Below, piece by piece: positions 4,968-6,550 of a DNA stretch of 6,550 nt (the first letter of the stretch is position 1; every line of letters starts with the position of its first letter). This DNA comes from Pseudomonadota bacterium (GTDB lineage Bacteria; Pseudomonadota; Gammaproteobacteria; UBA4575): NCBI GenBank assembly GCA_009839635.1, contig VXPJ01000036.1, positions 1 through 6,550 of the forward strand, in the 5' to 3' direction. The notes under the pieces are model-generated. The model saw nothing but the letters and a program-made list of their open reading frames with translations. It did no database searches and was not told the DNA's origin. The position numbers and the translations under genes are program-made.

Positions 4968-6368
4968 GTGGCTGAAGTGACGAAAACGGGACCCGACTAC
5001 GGCGTGACCTATGCCGAGAATCTGCGCACGCCCCCGTATTCACTGGAAGCCGAGCAGGCGGTTCTTGGCGGGTTGATTCTGGACAACTCTGCCTGGGACC
5101 AGGTCGCAGACAAGATCAACGAGGATGATTTTCATCTTTTCAACCATCGCCTGATTTTCCGGGCCATCGGTGAACTGGCCGACAAGCGTCAGGTATTCGA
5201 TGTCCTGACCCTGTCCGACCTGCTTCGCCAGAGAAGCGAAATCGAGAACACCAACATCCTGGCGTACCTCGGGACTCTGGCAAACGACATTCCAAGCGTT
5301 TCGAATATCAGGGCCTATGCGGACATCGTGCGGGAAAAATCCGTTTTCCGGCAGCTGGTCCAGGTGGGTAATGAAATTGCAGCAAGCGGCCTTTCACCGG
5401 ATGGCAAGGATATCCAGAATCTGCTGGATGAGGCAGAGCAGAAGATCTTTCATATCACCGACCGCAGTGCGCAGTCCGGGCAAGGCTTTGTCAACATCAG
5501 GTCCTTGCTTAAAACAACCGTTGAGCAGATTGACGAGTTATCTGAACGTGCAGACCACATCACCGGCATTCCCAGTGGCTTTACTGAGTTCGATGAAAAA
5601 ACGGCAGGCCTGCAGAAAGGGGATCTGATCATCATTGCCGGGCGACCTTCCATGGGCAAGACCAGTTTTGCCATGAACATCGTTGAATACGCTGCGCTTC
5701 AGACGAAAATCAATGTGGCCATTTTCAGCATGGAAATGCCCGCCCCCTCCTTGGCCATGCGTATGCTTTCCTCCATGGGGCGGATTGATCAGCAACGGGT
5801 TCGCACCGGCAAGTTGAAAGACGAGGACTGGCCTCGCCTGACCAGTGCAATGTCGATGTTGCAGGAAGCCAACGTGTTCATCGACGATTCCGCAGTGTTG
5901 TCACCAACGGAACTGAGGGCTCGTGCCCGCCGGCTGAAACGCGAGCATGGCTTGTCGCTGGTTGTTGTGGATTACCTGCAGCTCATGACGGTCGGTGGAA
6001 CCTCCGAGAATCGAGCCACTGAAATTTCCGAAATATGCCGCTCATTGAAAGCACTTGCCAGGGAACTGAATGTGCCGGTAGTTGCATTGTCCCAGCTGAA
6101 CCGCAGCCTGGAGCAGCGTCAGGACAAGCGGCCGGTGATGTCGGACCTGCGTGAGTCGGGGGCGATCGAGCAGGATGCGGACCTGATCGTCTTTATCTAC
6201 CGCGACGAAGTGTATCGTGAAGACTCCCCCGACCAGGGGACTGCCGAGATCATCGTCGGCAAGCAACGCAACGGCCCAATATTCAAGACCCGGCTCACTT
6301 TTTTGGGCCAGTACACACGTTTTGAAAATCATATCCCCGAGATACAGACTGGCGACCACTTTCCATAG
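4968..6368 (+). CDS. dnaB: Replicative DNA helicase DnaB
   Basis: DnaB is the hexameric ATP-driven 5'-3' helicase that unwinds DNA at the replication fork and recruits primase. The frame opens with TTG at 4935 (477 codons), but nothing like a ribosome site precedes it. GTG at 4968 has GGAAG 5 bases upstream and GGGAGGA at 4947-4953, and gives 466 residues, close to E. coli's 471; I prefer it. GTG 4977 is also possible. Numbered from TTG 4935: the N-terminal domain begins near PPYSLEAEQAVLGG (33-46) and the RecA-like domain near 205. Walker A is GRPSMGKT (236-243), FSMEM carries the catalytic-type Glu267, Walker B is VVVDYLQLM (D346), followed by ALSQLNRSLEQR (384-395). The arginine-finger region is KQRNGP (443-448). 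There is no intein and no frameshift. It closely follows rplI and ends 8 bases before fadD. Confidence 0.95.
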   Translation: MAEVTKTGPDYGVTYAENLRTPPYSLEAEQAVLGGLILDNSAWDQVADKINEDDFHLFNHRLIFRAIGELADKRQVFDVLTLSDLLRQRSEIENTNILAYLGTLANDIPSVSNIRAYADIVREKSVFRQLVQVGNEIAASGLSPDGKDIQNLLDEAEQKIFHITDRSAQSGQGFVNIRSLLKTTVEQIDELSERADHITGIPSGFTEFDEKTAGLQKGDLIIIAGRPSMGKTSFAMNIVEYAALQTKINVAIFSMEMPAPSLAMRMLSSMGRIDQQRVRTGKLKDEDWPRLTSAMSMLQEANVFIDDSAVLSPTELRARARRLKREHGLSLVVVDYLQLMTVGGTSENRATEISEICRSLKALARELNVPVVALSQLNRSLEQRQDKRPVMSDLRESGAIEQDADLIVFIYRDEVYREDSPDQGTAEIIVGKQRNGPIFKTRLTFLGQYTRFENHIPEIQTGDHFP

Positions 6369-6376
6369 CCTGCCAT

Positions 6377-6550
6377 ATGGAAAAAATCTGGCTAAAAAAT
6401 TACCCGAAAGGCATCCCCGAATTCGTTGAACTGGACCAGTATGTGTCGCTGGCCCAACTGCTGGAGGAGGCTGCCGCACGCTACGGTCATCTGCCGGCTT
6501 TCGAGAACCGGGGTGTGCGTATGAGTTTCTCGGCGCTCAATGTCGAGAGC
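6377..6550 (+). CDS. fadD: Long-chain fatty acid-CoA ligase, N-terminal part, cut by the window edge
   Basis: The open frame of 58 codons begins MEKIWLKNYPKGIPEF and continues with QYVSLAQLLEEAAARYGHLPAF. This aligns with the start of E. coli FadD (MKKVWLNRYP..., then [21 protein letters not shown], from memory). FadD activates long-chain fatty acids to acyl-CoA using ATP, at the inner membrane, for beta-oxidation or lipid synthesis. The AMP-binding motifs that would confirm it lie beyond 6550. The gene begins 8 bases after the dnaB stop. No good ribosome site, promoter or terminator is visible between them, so start ATG 6377 rests on the family's N-terminus. Relatives usually have alr here. 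Confidence 0.86.
   Translation, partial: MEKIWLKNYPKGIPEFVELDQYVSLAQLLEEAAARYGHLPAFENRGVRMSFSALNVES

Noticed and set aside
5643..5668. Possible intein insertion at the DnaB Walker A site
   Set aside because: The P-loop and all following motifs are continuous; no extra sequence is present.

Overview
This window is a housekeeping segment of a bacterial chromosome. It is almost certainly from a non-enteric gammaproteobacterium with mid-range to moderately high GC. Three things point there. The gene order rnr, rpsF, rpsR, a DUF2232 membrane protein, rplI, dnaB is the one I know from Pseudomonas-like gammaproteobacteria. No priB lies between rpsF and rpsR, unlike in enteric bacteria. All the proteins read like E. 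coli or Pseudomonas orthologues. I cannot name the genus.

Layout: positions 1-53 hold the 5' part of a tRNA-Leu(CAG) gene on the minus strand, cut by the window edge. A well-formed minus-strand promoter for it lies at 97-125. Everything else is on the plus strand. rnr (RNase R) fills 207-2429. A 177-base gap follows, where many relatives carry rlmB; here it holds hairpins and a perfect palindrome, and probably serves as the rpsF leader. rpsF (2607-3164) has an unusual long acidic tail built of 7-residue repeats. Then come rpsR (3224-3448), a DUF2232 membrane protein (3490-4407), rplI (4463-4915), dnaB (start 4968 preferred, end 6368) and the first 58 codons of fadD (6377 to the window edge).

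How the genes fit together: rpsF, rpsR and rplI supply ribosomal proteins S6, S18 (which form a complex on the 30S platform) and L9 (50S). dnaB supplies the replicative helicase. rnr supplies an RNA-degradation and quality-control exonuclease. fadD starts fatty-acid activation and seems simply to sit downstream here, where relatives usually have alr. Within the ribosomal cluster, a weak terminator-like element follows rpsR and a perfect TATAAT lies just before rplI. The cluster may therefore be transcribed as more than one unit.

I found no mobile element, CRISPR array, defence gene or clearly new system. The points most worth a second look are the S6 repeat tail, the missing rlmB, the rpsF leader structures with CCG motifs, and the divergent tRNA-Leu/rnr control region.
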